NCBI GenBank assembly: GCA_039621445.1
Contig: CP154954.1
Coordinates: 39,703,816-39,767,815, forward strand
Reading direction: 5' to 3'
Origin: Euglena gracilis
Lineage: Eukaryota > Euglenida > Euglenophyceae > Euglenales
Length of the DNA stretch: 64,000 bases
Position 1 is the stretch's first letter; each line of letters opens with the position of its first letter. The notes under the pieces are model-generated. The model saw only the letters and a program-made list of their open reading frames with translations. It made no database searches and was not told the origin of the DNA. Below are positions 55,545 to 64,000 of this stretch, piece by piece. The position numbers and the translations under genes were made by a program.

Positions 55545-56220
55545 CTCATTCCACACCCTCCCGGGTTTTCCTGGAATGCCCATCGAACCAACCGCACGTG
55601 CCTTGGCCACACCTAACCTGGGTGGAGGGTTTGCGTGGCAAAGAAACCTGCCTGCCCCGCTTTCCCCATTGGGCTATAATATACTATACAACAATAAGCC
55701 CCAGCAAAGTAGGTGAAACCATTTTGCGCGTTTTGGGATTTAGGGTCTTCCTCCTTTCTGCCCCCTCCCTGAGTAGTCCCCTGTGCGACAGAAAGGGCCC
55801 CAGTGGATGGGCAAGGTTGCACCTCCCACCGACAAGGTCTGTGTGTTTGAAATCCCTGTGGCCAGACTGCCTGGTCCAAAGGAGAAATCGGGCATAGCCC
55901 TGGGAGGGGATGTGTACCAGGCGTATGATTCTGTCCCCTTCCGTTGAGGAAGTTAGGATGGAAGCAGACCCTATTAGGATTTCCTAATGGGTGCCCCTTC
56001 TCTCTCCATAGGTGGTATTCTTTATTCTGTTTTGTCTTTCCTTTTCTCCGGACCGGACTTGGATATCCACTCCGTCCTTCCTGCATTGCTCCCTGCTTTG
56101 TTCTTGGGAAGTGGGAAAAGAGTTTTCACTGTTACTCTGATTTTCAGTTTCCAAGTAGGTGCGACAAGGCGAAAGTGAAGGCTTTTTGGAAACATGAATT
56201 GAAGACCAGACGTATACTGA
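55545..56220 (+). repeat. Second, partial LTR in direct orientation
   Basis: About 676 bp matching the preceding LTR from its GGTTTTCCTGGAA(C/T)GCCCAT segment onwards, so roughly the first 110 bp are missing. It keeps the TATA motif (55,675-55,688), the CCTAATGGGTGCCCCTTCT segment and an end resembling CAGACGTA. It is more diverged from the 54.7-kb LTR than a simple tandem duplicate would be, so it may be an older LTR into or beside which copy 2's end was placed. Confidence 0.8.
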
Positions 56221-56639
56221 TTGCCCCATGTCCCACGAGAGTGCTCACACAATTCTCCACTCGCTCGGTGTCCGAAGCTTGTTCCCTTGCAGCCGCGGAC
56301 CTAGTTCTCAGGGCTGGTTGCGGTACGCCAGGCAACGCAGTCTCCTCCCAACTTTCAATGACGGCCCGTTGAAGGTACAACCTGGCGCGCTCAGCGACCT
56401 TGCGGCCAACCTGTGCCCTATGGTCTTTCCCCCCGCGCTTTAGTGGGCAAAGCTCTGCCGTTTGAAATGCCTAAAGATGATGCAGGGACCCCAGTCAGCA
56501 CTTGCATTTAAGTTGCGGAGGAGGGTGATGTAGGTGCACGTGACTCGCACAACGGCACCACAGGGGACGTGGACCAGCGTCGGCACGCTGTCCAGTTCAA
56601 AAAAAGGTGACAAGGTTGCTCCGCCATGTGTGAATGCAC
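56221..56639. other. Probable LINE upstream remnant
   Basis: No clear domain. Short plus-strand frames (for example 56,228-56,443) lie just upstream of recognisable LINE RT sequence and may be its decayed N-terminal region. A single TATA-less GC-balanced stretch; nothing else seen. Confidence 0.35.
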
Positions 56640-57131
56640 ACGGGGGGAACCTGACCAATCGCCGCAGAGGAGTGCCTCGGACGCCTTGTAGCCAAGGTAT
56701 TCATGCACCTCCAAGCCATCACGCAGACCCTCAAAGACCTCAGTCCTATGCAAAGCGGAGTATGGGTAGCCTCACCGCAATTGGCGTGCAACAGATGACC
56801 GATGACCTCTTCCGCAAGAATGAGGATCGTTGGTGCCTTTTAAAAATAGACCTAAGCAACGCGTTAAACAGCCTCCTCCGCAGTTCCGCATTAGACAGTG
56901 TCCGTCCGAGACGTCCTGCTGCGATGCCATGGGTCGAGACTTGCTACAGCCAACATTCCCATCTATTTTGTGGCAAGAAAATGCTCACTTCGGCCAGAGT
57001 CGCCCAACACGGAGACCCGTGTGGCCCAGCTCTGTTGGCCTGGGGACTGCAAGATGTCCTGGAAGAGCTGTCTGCAAACGTCGAACGGCAGGGATGGTAC
57101 TTGGATGAAGGCCGTCTCCTGGGTTCGCCGC
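56640..57131 (+). pseudogene. LINE-type reverse transcriptase, N-terminal half
   Basis: Plus-strand non-LTR RT. In one frame PIAAEECLGRLVAK (the RPIAxGExLRRLVAK motif, its Arg codon now TGA) and SGVWVASPQLACNR. After a shift near 56,790 the frame 56,534-57,223 gives LLKIDLSNALNSLLRSSAL, PWVETCYSQHSHLFCGKKML, AQHGDPCGPALLAWGLQDVL and WYLDEGRLLGSP. The catalytic YxDD has become YLDE and GVQQGDP has become VAQHGDP, so it is inactive. It stops near 57,131 where unrelated sequence begins; the C-terminal half resumes near 60,029. Confidence 0.8.
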
Positions 57132-57134
57132 TTG

Positions 57135-57183
57135 TGTGGATGGGTCCTCGGCTCAGTGGGTTAGGACAGCCCTTGTCCAATGA
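57135..57183 (+). repeat. tRNA-like repeat head, copy 1 (possible SINE)
   Basis: GGGTCCTCGGCTCAGTGGGT then TAGGACAGCCCTTGTCCAAT. The GGCTCAGTGGGTTAGGAC part resembles a tRNA D-arm / pol III A box. An inverted copy is at 57,709-57,758, where a GGTTTGATCG near 57,655 (minus) could be a weak B box. Suggestive only. Confidence 0.3.
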
Positions 57184-57280
57184 CACTTGGGGTGACAAAC
57201 TTCTTGCGCAGGCCAACCTGTAATGTGGAATGCTGGGCAGTCTCCTAATGACGAATTGGGCCTTTCCACTGGGAATTTCA

Positions 57281-57520
57281 CACTGAATCACTGGAGTTTC
57301 CAAAAATATTTTTCACAGCAGGGGAACAAATATTGAAGATCTTTGCCAATGCCCTTGATCAATCAAGTCCAAGCAAACTGATACACTGTTTGCCATAGGC
57401 CAATGAAATAAAGAATTATACTAAGAAATCCCATATTTAGATTTTGGTCTGAGAACCTTTTTTCTGGCAATGCCTAATTCAGAGATTCCAGGAGATTGAT
57501 CGAAAAAAGGCTGTCCGCCA
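57281..57520 (+). repeat. Direct repeat, copy 1
   Basis: Matches 59,785-60,020, including TTTGCCAATGCCCTTGATCA, CAAGCAAACTGATACACT and GATTTTGGTCTG. Several indels separate the copies. Confidence 0.8.
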
Positions 57521-57708
57521 CCCCCCCCCCCTTCATGCAATTGCTGCGCAGTTGCCCAGGCATTCAGAGCACAGCGGACAGACGAGCCAGTTAGCCCCTC
57601 GCAGAACATGGAGAGGAGACAGAAACACGCAGGAGACGAAGACGGAGAAAACGATCAAACCGTGATATTTACTGGCGCAGAACACACCATCACACAGCAC
57701 GACATCAA

Positions 57709-57758
57709 CGTCATTGGACAAGGGCTGTCCTAACGCACTGAGCCGAGGCCCCAACCAC
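57709..57758 (-). repeat. tRNA-like repeat head, copy 2
   Basis: The inverted counterpart of 57,135-57,183 with two or three changes (GGCTCAGTGCGTTAGGACAG). Confidence 0.4.
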
Positions 57759-58244
57759 ACACAAACTGGTATGAGCTTTGTCCAGTTCAAACGATCCTGT
57801 TGGGCCACGAAGGGGATTGACGCTAAGATTGTGATCTGGTGGAGTGACATTACATTGTCATTGGCGGACCACTAGCTGCAGCTGATGGCAGCACTTGCAC
57901 TGTACATTGCTGCAGATGTCTGTGAAGATAGCATGTCATTGTCACTGAAGTGGGGATGGTGATGAGCCGTGAGGCACGTACAACAGAATCGAGCACCGGT
58001 GGATCATCCAGATGAGCCGTGAGGCACGTTCTGGAGAGAAAGATGGTGGTCATTTGGTGTCTTGGACAGCCCAGTTGTTGGCATTGCCATGGGTTGTGGG
58101 TTAACCTATGAAATCCTCTGCCGTTTCGATTTGGCATTGATGTGACACTTGGGTGACAATCTTCTGGCCCAGGCCAACCTGTAATGTGCAATGCTGGACA
58201 GTATCCTATTGCTAACTTGGGATTTTCCACTGGCAATTTTTGAG

Positions 58245-58460
58245 TGCCCACTCTTGGCCTGGACCCAGTGTCTCACTTTTGACTTTTCTGGCATTGAACT
58301 TTTCAAAACTTCCAGCACAGCACAAGCAAAGACAGGACTTCTTTGAGGTTCAATCAGTGACCCACGCAATCAGTGTAAGCATTTTGCTCCCTACAGAACA
58401 ATTGGCATTCTTCAATGGCTTTGCAAACTTGAATTAGGAATTGCAGACTTGGCGAATCCT
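58245..58460 (+). repeat. Direct repeat pair, copy 1
   Basis: Matches 59,568-59,770 almost base for base (CCCACTCTTGGCCTGGACCC, CTTCTTTGAGGTTCAATCAG), apart from an 11-base segment (AAGCAAAGACA) missing in the second copy. Confidence 0.85.
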
Positions 58461-59567
58461 ACACCACCTTCCTACAGAACATTCCTTGGAATGTCAATCG
58501 GCATTCGCAGGTCAAATTTTCCAATTCAAATTCTAACCTCGCCCTGATGTGCCCTCCCCCCCCCCATGTGCCCGAATTGTCACCCCCCCCCCCCCTAGGC
58601 TGTCATCCCTGGGCCCTGGGGGGGCCAACAAAAATGTACCTGGAGGGAATTCGGGCAATCACGAAAAGGGGATCCTGATTTTTGTGCCCCAAAAATGGGC
58701 AGCCAAAAAACGGGACTATGGGAAAAAATCTGGGCAAGGCGGAAAATCTTCAGCTCCAAATGTCTTTATCCACTGGTCAGTTACGTGCCCTGCCGTACTT
58801 CTGTGCCCATGCGGGCAAAACAGAGTACCCCCCTTCTTTGTGTCCTGACCCTTCCCCAACTGGGCAATTACATCCATCCCTTTGGTGCCGTCCTTGTTAA
58901 GGGGAAATCTGGGCAAATCAAAAGGGGAAGACCCAAAAGCAAAGTGCCCTACAGGGCAAATCTCTACAAATGGTGGCTGGGCAATCACAAACCAAACCAG
59001 GAAAATGCTTACACTTGAATTGCAATGAAATCCCAGCAAACACACGAGTTTAACGCACAGGGAATGGCTTCAGCGGCTCCTCCTTCTTCCCCTTCTTACA
59101 TTGTAATCTCCTGATTCATCTTTCCTTGGATGTCTCTTTTTGTTTCACCTTGTCTTCAGATTGATTGTCTTATTCTTCAGCAGCTTGCAGAGCAAATTCC
59201 ACTCTTGGAATGATTGTAATCACCTCCACTTCAGCCGCCTGAACACCAACATGTACAGATGAGATTGCCATGGCAGGGCTCTTCTGCTGCTGCAGAACTT
59301 CCAAAGCCCTGAAAAAAGACTCCTGCGACACAGGATGTACATGGTGATCAGCTTCACCTTCAGCCATAGTTCCTGGACAGCAGTGTACCCAAATCCGTCC
59401 ACATCTGCAGCTGCTGGATTGCATCTTCTGTACCCATTCTGTCATGGATGTGGTCCATCTTCCCAGTCCATGCTGTAGCATCTTCCTGGAAACTTCCTCA
59501 ATGACATCTGGGCTGACCAAGCCCGGGAGCTGACTGATTGTACAGGGTATACACTGATTGTTCGAGT

Positions 59568-59770
59568 GCCCACTCTTGGCCTGGACCCAGTGTCTCACTT
59601 TTGACTTTTCTGGCATTGAACTTTTCAAAACTTCCAGCACAGCACGAGGACTTCTTTGAGGTTCAATCAGTGACCCACGCAATCAGTGTAAGCATTTTGC
59701 TCCCTACAAAACAATTGGCATTCTTCAATGGCTTTGCAATCTTGAATTAGGAATTGCAGACTTGGCGAAT
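59568..59770 (+). repeat. Direct repeat pair, copy 2
   Basis: See the copy at 58,245-58,460. High similarity suggests a duplication more recent than the other repeats in this insertion. Confidence 0.85.
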
Positions 59771-59784
59771 CATACAAATTTCCC

Positions 59785-60020
59785 ACTGCATCACTGGTGT
59801 TTCCAAAATCGTTCGCACAGCAGGGGAAGAAATCCTGAAGACCTTTGCCAATGCCCTTGATCAAGTCCAAGCAAACTGATACACTATTTGCTAGAGGCTG
59901 CCAATGAAATACAGAATTATACACACAAATCCCAGATTAAGATTTTGGTCTGTACCCTTTTTTCCGGCATTGCATAATTCAGAGATTCCAGGAAATTGAT
60001 CGTAAAAAGGCTGTCCGCAA
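59785..60020 (+). repeat. Direct repeat, copy 2
   Basis: Matches 57,281-57,520. Its right end (AAAAAGGCTGTCCGC) lies within 20 bp of where the LINE resumes. Confidence 0.8.
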
Positions 60021-60028
60021 CACACGCG

Positions 60029-61160
60029 ATGCAACTCCTCACGGCCCTTTCCACACCGTCCGTGAAGCGGGAAAAAGCGGATTGGCGGTGAACCTTGCTA
60101 AGTGCAATCTGTTGGGCCCTGCCTTCACCTCAAAATTGTGGAAGTACCCCGCAGACAGACCACTTCGCCAAGTACCCATCGTGCCGCTTCTCAAGGATTC
60201 TGGCCTCGAAGTTGTCGGGATCCCACTCTGGCATCCGGAAGGCGATACATTTGACCGGCAGATTTGGAGTAATCGTGTGAACAGTGTTATGGAGGCATGC
60301 CAATCTCTTTCCAAGCTACCACAGGCGCATCTTCATTTCACTATTCTTCGATATTGCCTCACCTCTAGAAAAGTAAACGACCTTCTGCGAGCAGCCACAA
60401 ACACCCAGGGTCCACTGGAGTGTGCAGCATTCAGCACTATCCTACGGAACTGCTTTTGAAGGACTGCTTGGTGTCCCGTGCACACCACAACAACGGGAGC
60501 AAATCTGCCTACCAATTCGCTTGGGAGGCCTTGCCCTTTCATACCCCAGCCACATCCGCTTGAACGTTCGAATTGCTGGCTGAATTGCTGACATCGTTGA
60601 CTACTTTCGCCGCGGGCCAAAGACATTGGGAATACCATCAGCTTTCCCCCGTGCTCCTGCAGACACCCTGGATTGTTTGCGAGCCGCTTTCACCATCCTC
60701 GGAACCACAGGACCCCTTCCACAATGGCTCGGGGACTTGTCTCTTATCCAAAACACTTAGAGCCCCCACACCTCAGAAACCGGTCAACTTTCCACTGCGC
60801 GGCAAGCGTTGCTAACCCAAGAATTACCTGCACAGGATCAAGTTCGGTTTGCAAGCAAATGTCAGCCCCACATAATGGCGTGGGTTGCAGCAACACAAAG
60901 CACCGCCAAACAAACGCTCTTGCCTTCTGTGGAACTCGGCCGTCTCCTTCGGTGGAACATTGGCATATGCAGTTGAGCGACGTTGCTTCCACCAAAGGCT
61001 TGCACTGCCCAAAATGCTAGGGGATTGTGGATGTCACGGGTCATCACCTGTTGTGCTGCAATTCAACAAAAAAACGAGCAACGGGCGGATGACAATATTC
61101 GCCCCGGCGATGTGTTTTTTCCGCGACTGGACAGTGGCTATCTACCCCCCCCCGTTGTTC
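60029..61160 (+). pseudogene. LINE-type reverse transcriptase, C-terminal half
   Basis: Plus-strand continuation of the interrupted LINE. Frame 60,082-60,459 has VNLAKCNLLGP, LEVVGIPLW, LHFTILRYCLTSRKVNDLLR and GPLECAAFS, the usual order after the catalytic motif. Further pieces follow in changing frames: QPHIMAWVAATQSTAKQTLL, LGRLLRWNIGIC, a CPKC...HHLLCC Cys/His motif near 61,010-61,060 (frame change inside), and IRPGDVFFPRLDSGYL near 61,100-61,145. Multiple stops and shifts make it a pseudogene. Together with 56,640-57,131 it was one element. Confidence 0.75.
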
Positions 61161-61616
61161 TAGCAGGGCTCTGAGGATGATGGACATCAGTGTGCGGCAT
61201 TCCTGGACTAGTCACCTGAAGCAGTCAATCAAGAAGGCATTGAGGCGCCGCCCCCGCCTTGCACAGGCAGCATCATATTTCCGGTGTTTTTCGGCGTCTT
61301 GCCTCTCCGGCCAGGCTAACAGCTAGGTGGTTCGTCCAAGAGGTGGCAACAACGCTAAACAGAAGCAGAGGCTGGCAAGGCCTCTCTCTGACACTAGCCA
61401 AAGAGATATAAAAACAACTTCTGTGTTGCTTTTACACTGAACAATCCACAAGTGCCGACACCTTTTTCACAGGCCCTCGCTCTCCCTACTCAAGCTAAAT
61501 GGACACCCCACTCCAAACTGTGCAAACAACGGCAAGCACGCCGCAACGGCGGGCAACAAACCTGAAACCTCAGCGCCAACACCGTTGTCCCAACAGAATA
61601 CAATCCAATACAAGTT
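61161..61616. other. LINE tail region and unclassified DNA
   Basis: Possibly the end of the LINE (decayed frame with RHSWTSHLKQSIKKALRRRP near 61,195-61,255). An AT-rich AGATATAAAAAC stretch lies near 61,405 with no gene to serve. Nothing else supported. Confidence 0.35.
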
Positions 61617-61797
61617 TTCTGGGTGTCTCTTTGGGGTAACTTTTTCTTCCTCTTCCCTCTTATCCTTGATATTTGAATGCAATGAACTTGCCAGATTGGT
61701 ATGGATGAAGTGTTCAGGCTTGGAACCACCTGCAAAGGAGGCAGTCCCATTTTTAATTGAAATTAGGATCTTTCGCAAAGCAGAAGATGCCGCGCTA
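61617..61797 (-). repeat. 180-bp direct repeat, copy 1
   Basis: Matches 63,818-63,998 closely (GGGTGTCTCTTTGGGGTAAC, TGATATTTGAATGCAATGAA, CCACCTGCAAAGGAGGCAGT). The other copy forms the start of the minus-strand polyprotein fragment at 63,952, so this may be a duplicated end or leader of that element. No intact gene follows here. Confidence 0.85.
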
Positions 61798-61889
61798 AGT
61801 CTTTTTGGCCCCGCCTGGCGCCACCCCCTGGGGCCGCCCCCAACACTTCCCTCCCGGACCGCTTGCGTACCGCCTCCGCCAATACGAGG

Positions 61890-62095
61890 CGGCCCCAGGG
61901 AAGTGTTCGGGCCCCTTGGCCCCCGAAGCCTTCCGCTTCGGGGGGGGCCTCGGCCCATGTGGACCCGAGGCCTTGGGTTTTTAGGCCCCGAGGTCTTCGC
62001 CATCGGGGGGGGGGGGGTGTGGGGGGAGCCTCGGCCCCGTGGGCCCGAGGCCTTGGGTTTTTGGGCCCCGAGGTCTTCGACCTTGGGGGGTGGTT
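61890..62095 (+). repeat. GC-rich tandem repeat
   Basis: About three imperfect units of roughly 75-80 bp built on GGCCCGAGGCCTTGGGTTTT and GGCCCCGAGGTCTTCG, with long G runs. It could fold into strong hairpins or G-quadruplexes. Confidence 0.75.
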
Positions 62096-62228
62096 GTGGT
62101 GGGTGGTGTGGGGGGTGGTGGCTTGGCGGTGTTTTTTTGGGAAGTAACATAGAGCGAATACTGAGTCTGGGGGTAAGCTCGTGGTCCAGGGTCCGCACAT
62201 CCAACAATGTCCAGGTAGCGAATGATGA

Positions 62229-62805
62229 ATGGGGGGGCAGGTAACATTGGAAGTTCACACCGCCACTCCCGAATCAAGATCCCAGGGCCACAATTCCATC
62301 ATCCAGGAGGGGGCAGGTAACGTGATGTTCACACTGCCACACACACACACCTGTTATTCATCCAAATCTGCCTCCAAACCGCATCGAATCGAAGACATGG
62401 GGCAGTCAACGCAAAGTCCACACCACCTCACTTGGTCATCCATTCTGCATATTTGATCCAATTCCACTGAATTGAAAATGGGGGGCAGGCAACCCTCAAA
62501 TCCACACCGCCACACTCCAACCAACCCAACGACTCATCTTCAGCGACGGGCAGCCAAACCGCTCTGAGCACCCCCCCCCCCCAGGGGTGACGGGCCGTCG
62601 GTCCGCCCAGAGCATCCGACGACAATCGATATCCAACACCTGGAATTTTCAGACATTCTTTCTGTGCTGACGCAGGCCATTTCGTGCACCATTGAAAGAC
62701 ATTCTGAATCCTTCAATTTCTGATCGGGGATCTTGGACACTGGCTTCACAGAGGAGGGGGATCAGACTGGGAGGGGAGGGCAGGCAACGCTCGGTCCACA
62801 CCGCC
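62229..62805 (+). repeat. Dispersed motif, five copies
   Basis: A motif of about 35 bp, GGGCAG(G)YAAC, 8-10 variable bases, then TYCACACCGCC, occurs at about 62,229, 62,309, 62,402, 62,481 and 62,774. The DNA between copies is dissimilar. Position 62,335 also carries a short CA run. Confidence 0.6.
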
Positions 62806-63952
62806 TCATTCCCACGTCTCCGCGAACCACTGGCACCGCTGCCGACGGTATCTCCTCCTGCGGGCCTCGGAGAGTCCACCTTCATCTTCGTTTCTCCTGC
62901 GGGCTCGGGACGTTGCTCCTTCATCTGCTTGCTGGGGGCATGTCCTTCAGGGTCTCCTCCTGGAATCTTCGGTATCGGACCAAACACGCCCGGACTGGCC
63001 AACGCAATGGCCCAGTCGGCTGCATCTGGCCCGCTTGCTGGTCCCAGATCTCGAAGAACCGGATTCCTTCCTCGAAGATGATGAACTTCACTGTCATCTT
63101 CTGCAGCACTGGCCACCATGTAGTCGTACGCCACTCCGGTGCAATCAGCACCATCTCCTGCACTTGGTCCGCGATGATCTTGAGGATGACTTGGTTCATC
63201 AATGTCCATGGGGGATTGGCCCAGATCCTTTCCCATGTCCATGTCTTCGCAAATGCATTGTCCTCCTTCGTCCAGAATTTCTGCAATCTTGCATTTTCCC
63301 GTGATGCAAATGCTTCCTGCACACCTTCTCGCTGAATGTGGAACTTGTCCAGGATCAGGTCGACGAATTCCCAGCGAAAGGCTTACTCCTCCGAGATGTA
63401 CTGCCTCTTGATCCTTTTGCCTCCTCCTCTTGGTCTTGGCTGGGTCTCTGGCTCATCTACCTCGTAGTTCTCCTCATCTGCAGCTGGCCTTGACGCCGAT
63501 CCTTCTTCTCCAGATCTGGTCTCCATCACCACATTCTTCCTCCTGAATGGCTGCAATGGTTCTTCCGCTTCTTCTGCTGCATCTGCATATCTTGGAGCTG
63601 GACTGCTGAATTCTTCTTCTTCTTCGCCATTCCACACTGTCAATGCAGATCTCCAGTCTTCTTCGTGTAATCGGACACTCCATTTGCTCCAGCTCCAATC
63701 TGTCACTTCCTGCACTTTCTGAGATTCTTCTTCCGGCCTCCAACTGACATTCATCCCTCTTGCCTTGGAATTTTGGTAATCTGATCGTTGCATTCTGGCA
63801 AGCCTGATCACTTCAGTTTTCTGGGTGTCTCTTTGGGGTAACGTTTTCTTCCTTTTGCCTCCCATCCTTGATATTTGAATGCAATGAACTTGCCAGATTG
63901 GTATGGGTGAAGTGTTCAGGCCTGGAACCACCTGCAAAGGAGGCAGTCCCAT
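62649..63952 (-). pseudogene. Retroelement polyprotein fragment with methyltransferase-like domain
   Basis: Minus-strand frame 63,952-63,383 encodes an acidic, Arg/Glu-rich protein ending KRIKRQYISEE and a TAA (63,385-63,383). The same frame continues beyond that one stop with RWEFVDLILDKFHIQREGV, EAFASRENARLQKFW, NAFAKTW, WANPPWTLMNQVILKIIADQ, LIAPEWRTTTWWPVLQKM, to 62,921. This is the same DAFS/N...NPPx...V..KI..D...LI.P.W...W..L pattern as at 36,900-36,500. From about 63,000 another frame (to 62,649) may carry the reading on. The fragment probably belongs to another LTR or DIRS-like element that extends beyond the window. Only the domain pattern supports this. Confidence 0.5.
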
Positions 63953-63998
63953 ATTTAATTGAAATTAAGATCTTCCGCAAAGCAGAAGATCCCGTGCT
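63818..63998 (-). repeat. 180-bp direct repeat, copy 2
   Basis: Matches 61,617-61,797. On the minus strand it covers the start of the acidic protein (MGLPPLQVVPGLNTSPIPIW). Confidence 0.85.
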
Positions 63999-64000
63999 TG

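Larger units (their letters stand above)
57132..60028. mobile_element. 2.9-kb composite insertion in the LINE
   Basis: Sequence interrupting the LINE RT. It is built from several repeats: a 50-bp inverted pair (57,135 and 57,709), a direct pair of about 240 bp (57,281-57,520 and 59,785-60,020) lying near its two ends, and another direct pair of about 210 bp (58,245-58,460 and 59,568-59,770). C-runs lie near 58,555 and 58,585. Minus-strand frame 59,170-59,682 (170 codons) has no recognisable domain. No transposase is seen, so the class of insertion is unknown. Confidence 0.5.

Noticed and set aside
59170-59682. 170-codon minus-strand frame as a gene
   Set aside because: No recognisable domain, part of it lies in a direct repeat, and it sits inside a repeat-built insertion.

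Overview
The window is eukaryotic nuclear DNA made almost entirely of repeats. I recognise no ordinary host gene, rRNA or tRNA gene. The species cannot be named from the sequence. Chromodomain Ty3/gypsy retrotransposons, a LINE-type reverse transcriptase, a DIRS-type methyltransferase-like domain inside retroelement polyproteins, long (CA)n tracts and a 26/29-bp satellite together suggest a large repeat-rich genome, with an alga or other protist as a weak guess.

Layout. 0-5.7 kb: unclassified low-complexity DNA plus two repeat blocks (511-1041 and 1784-3850). Both recur inverted at 24.6-25.2 and 18.15-20.2 kb, so the first 25 kb is roughly mirror-symmetrical. 5.7-18.1 kb (minus strand): family B, a truncated Ty3/gypsy element in which a 4,478-bp unit (integrase 3' half, chromodomain, start of a 3' accessory gene) is tandemly repeated. 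18.1-25.6 kb: inverted repeat copies, a 1.1-kb element with inverted ends and minisatellites, and a 525-bp (GT)n tract. 25.6-26.4 and 42.95-45.2 kb: two pieces of one satellite array, split by family A copy 1.

Family A copy 1 (minus strand, 42.95 down to 26.37 kb, about 16.6 kb) reads: partial 5' LTR, three tandem primer-binding-site copies, a long Gag (coiled coil, capsid-like region, two CCHC knuckles, Arg-Ser-rich stretch), an in-frame TAG, protease, a methyltransferase-like domain, RT, RNase H, integrase, chromodomain, then an extra 5.5-kb accessory region, then a 781-bp 3' LTR. Family A copy 2 (plus strand, 46.73-55.5 kb) is 5'-truncated and lacks the accessory region. Its chromodomain gene runs straight into the LTR through a C-run that matches both edges of the missing segment. 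A second partial LTR follows at 55.5-56.2 kb. 56.6-61.2 kb: a decayed LINE RT interrupted by 2.9 kb of other repeats. 61.6-64 kb: duplicated 180-bp repeats, GC-rich tandem repeats and a fragment of another retroelement polyprotein carrying the same methyltransferase-like domain.

The most interesting feature is the accessory region. Two clearly diverged gypsy families carry related proteins of unknown function immediately 3' of the chromodomain, in the same orientation, where env sits in retroviruses. The proteins show no env-like hydrophobic segments that I can see. They are Pro-rich and Gly/Lys-rich with several Cys/His clusters, and possible splice acceptors lie just upstream of their start codons in both families. 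All element copies here carry stops or frameshifts and are probably not autonomous now.
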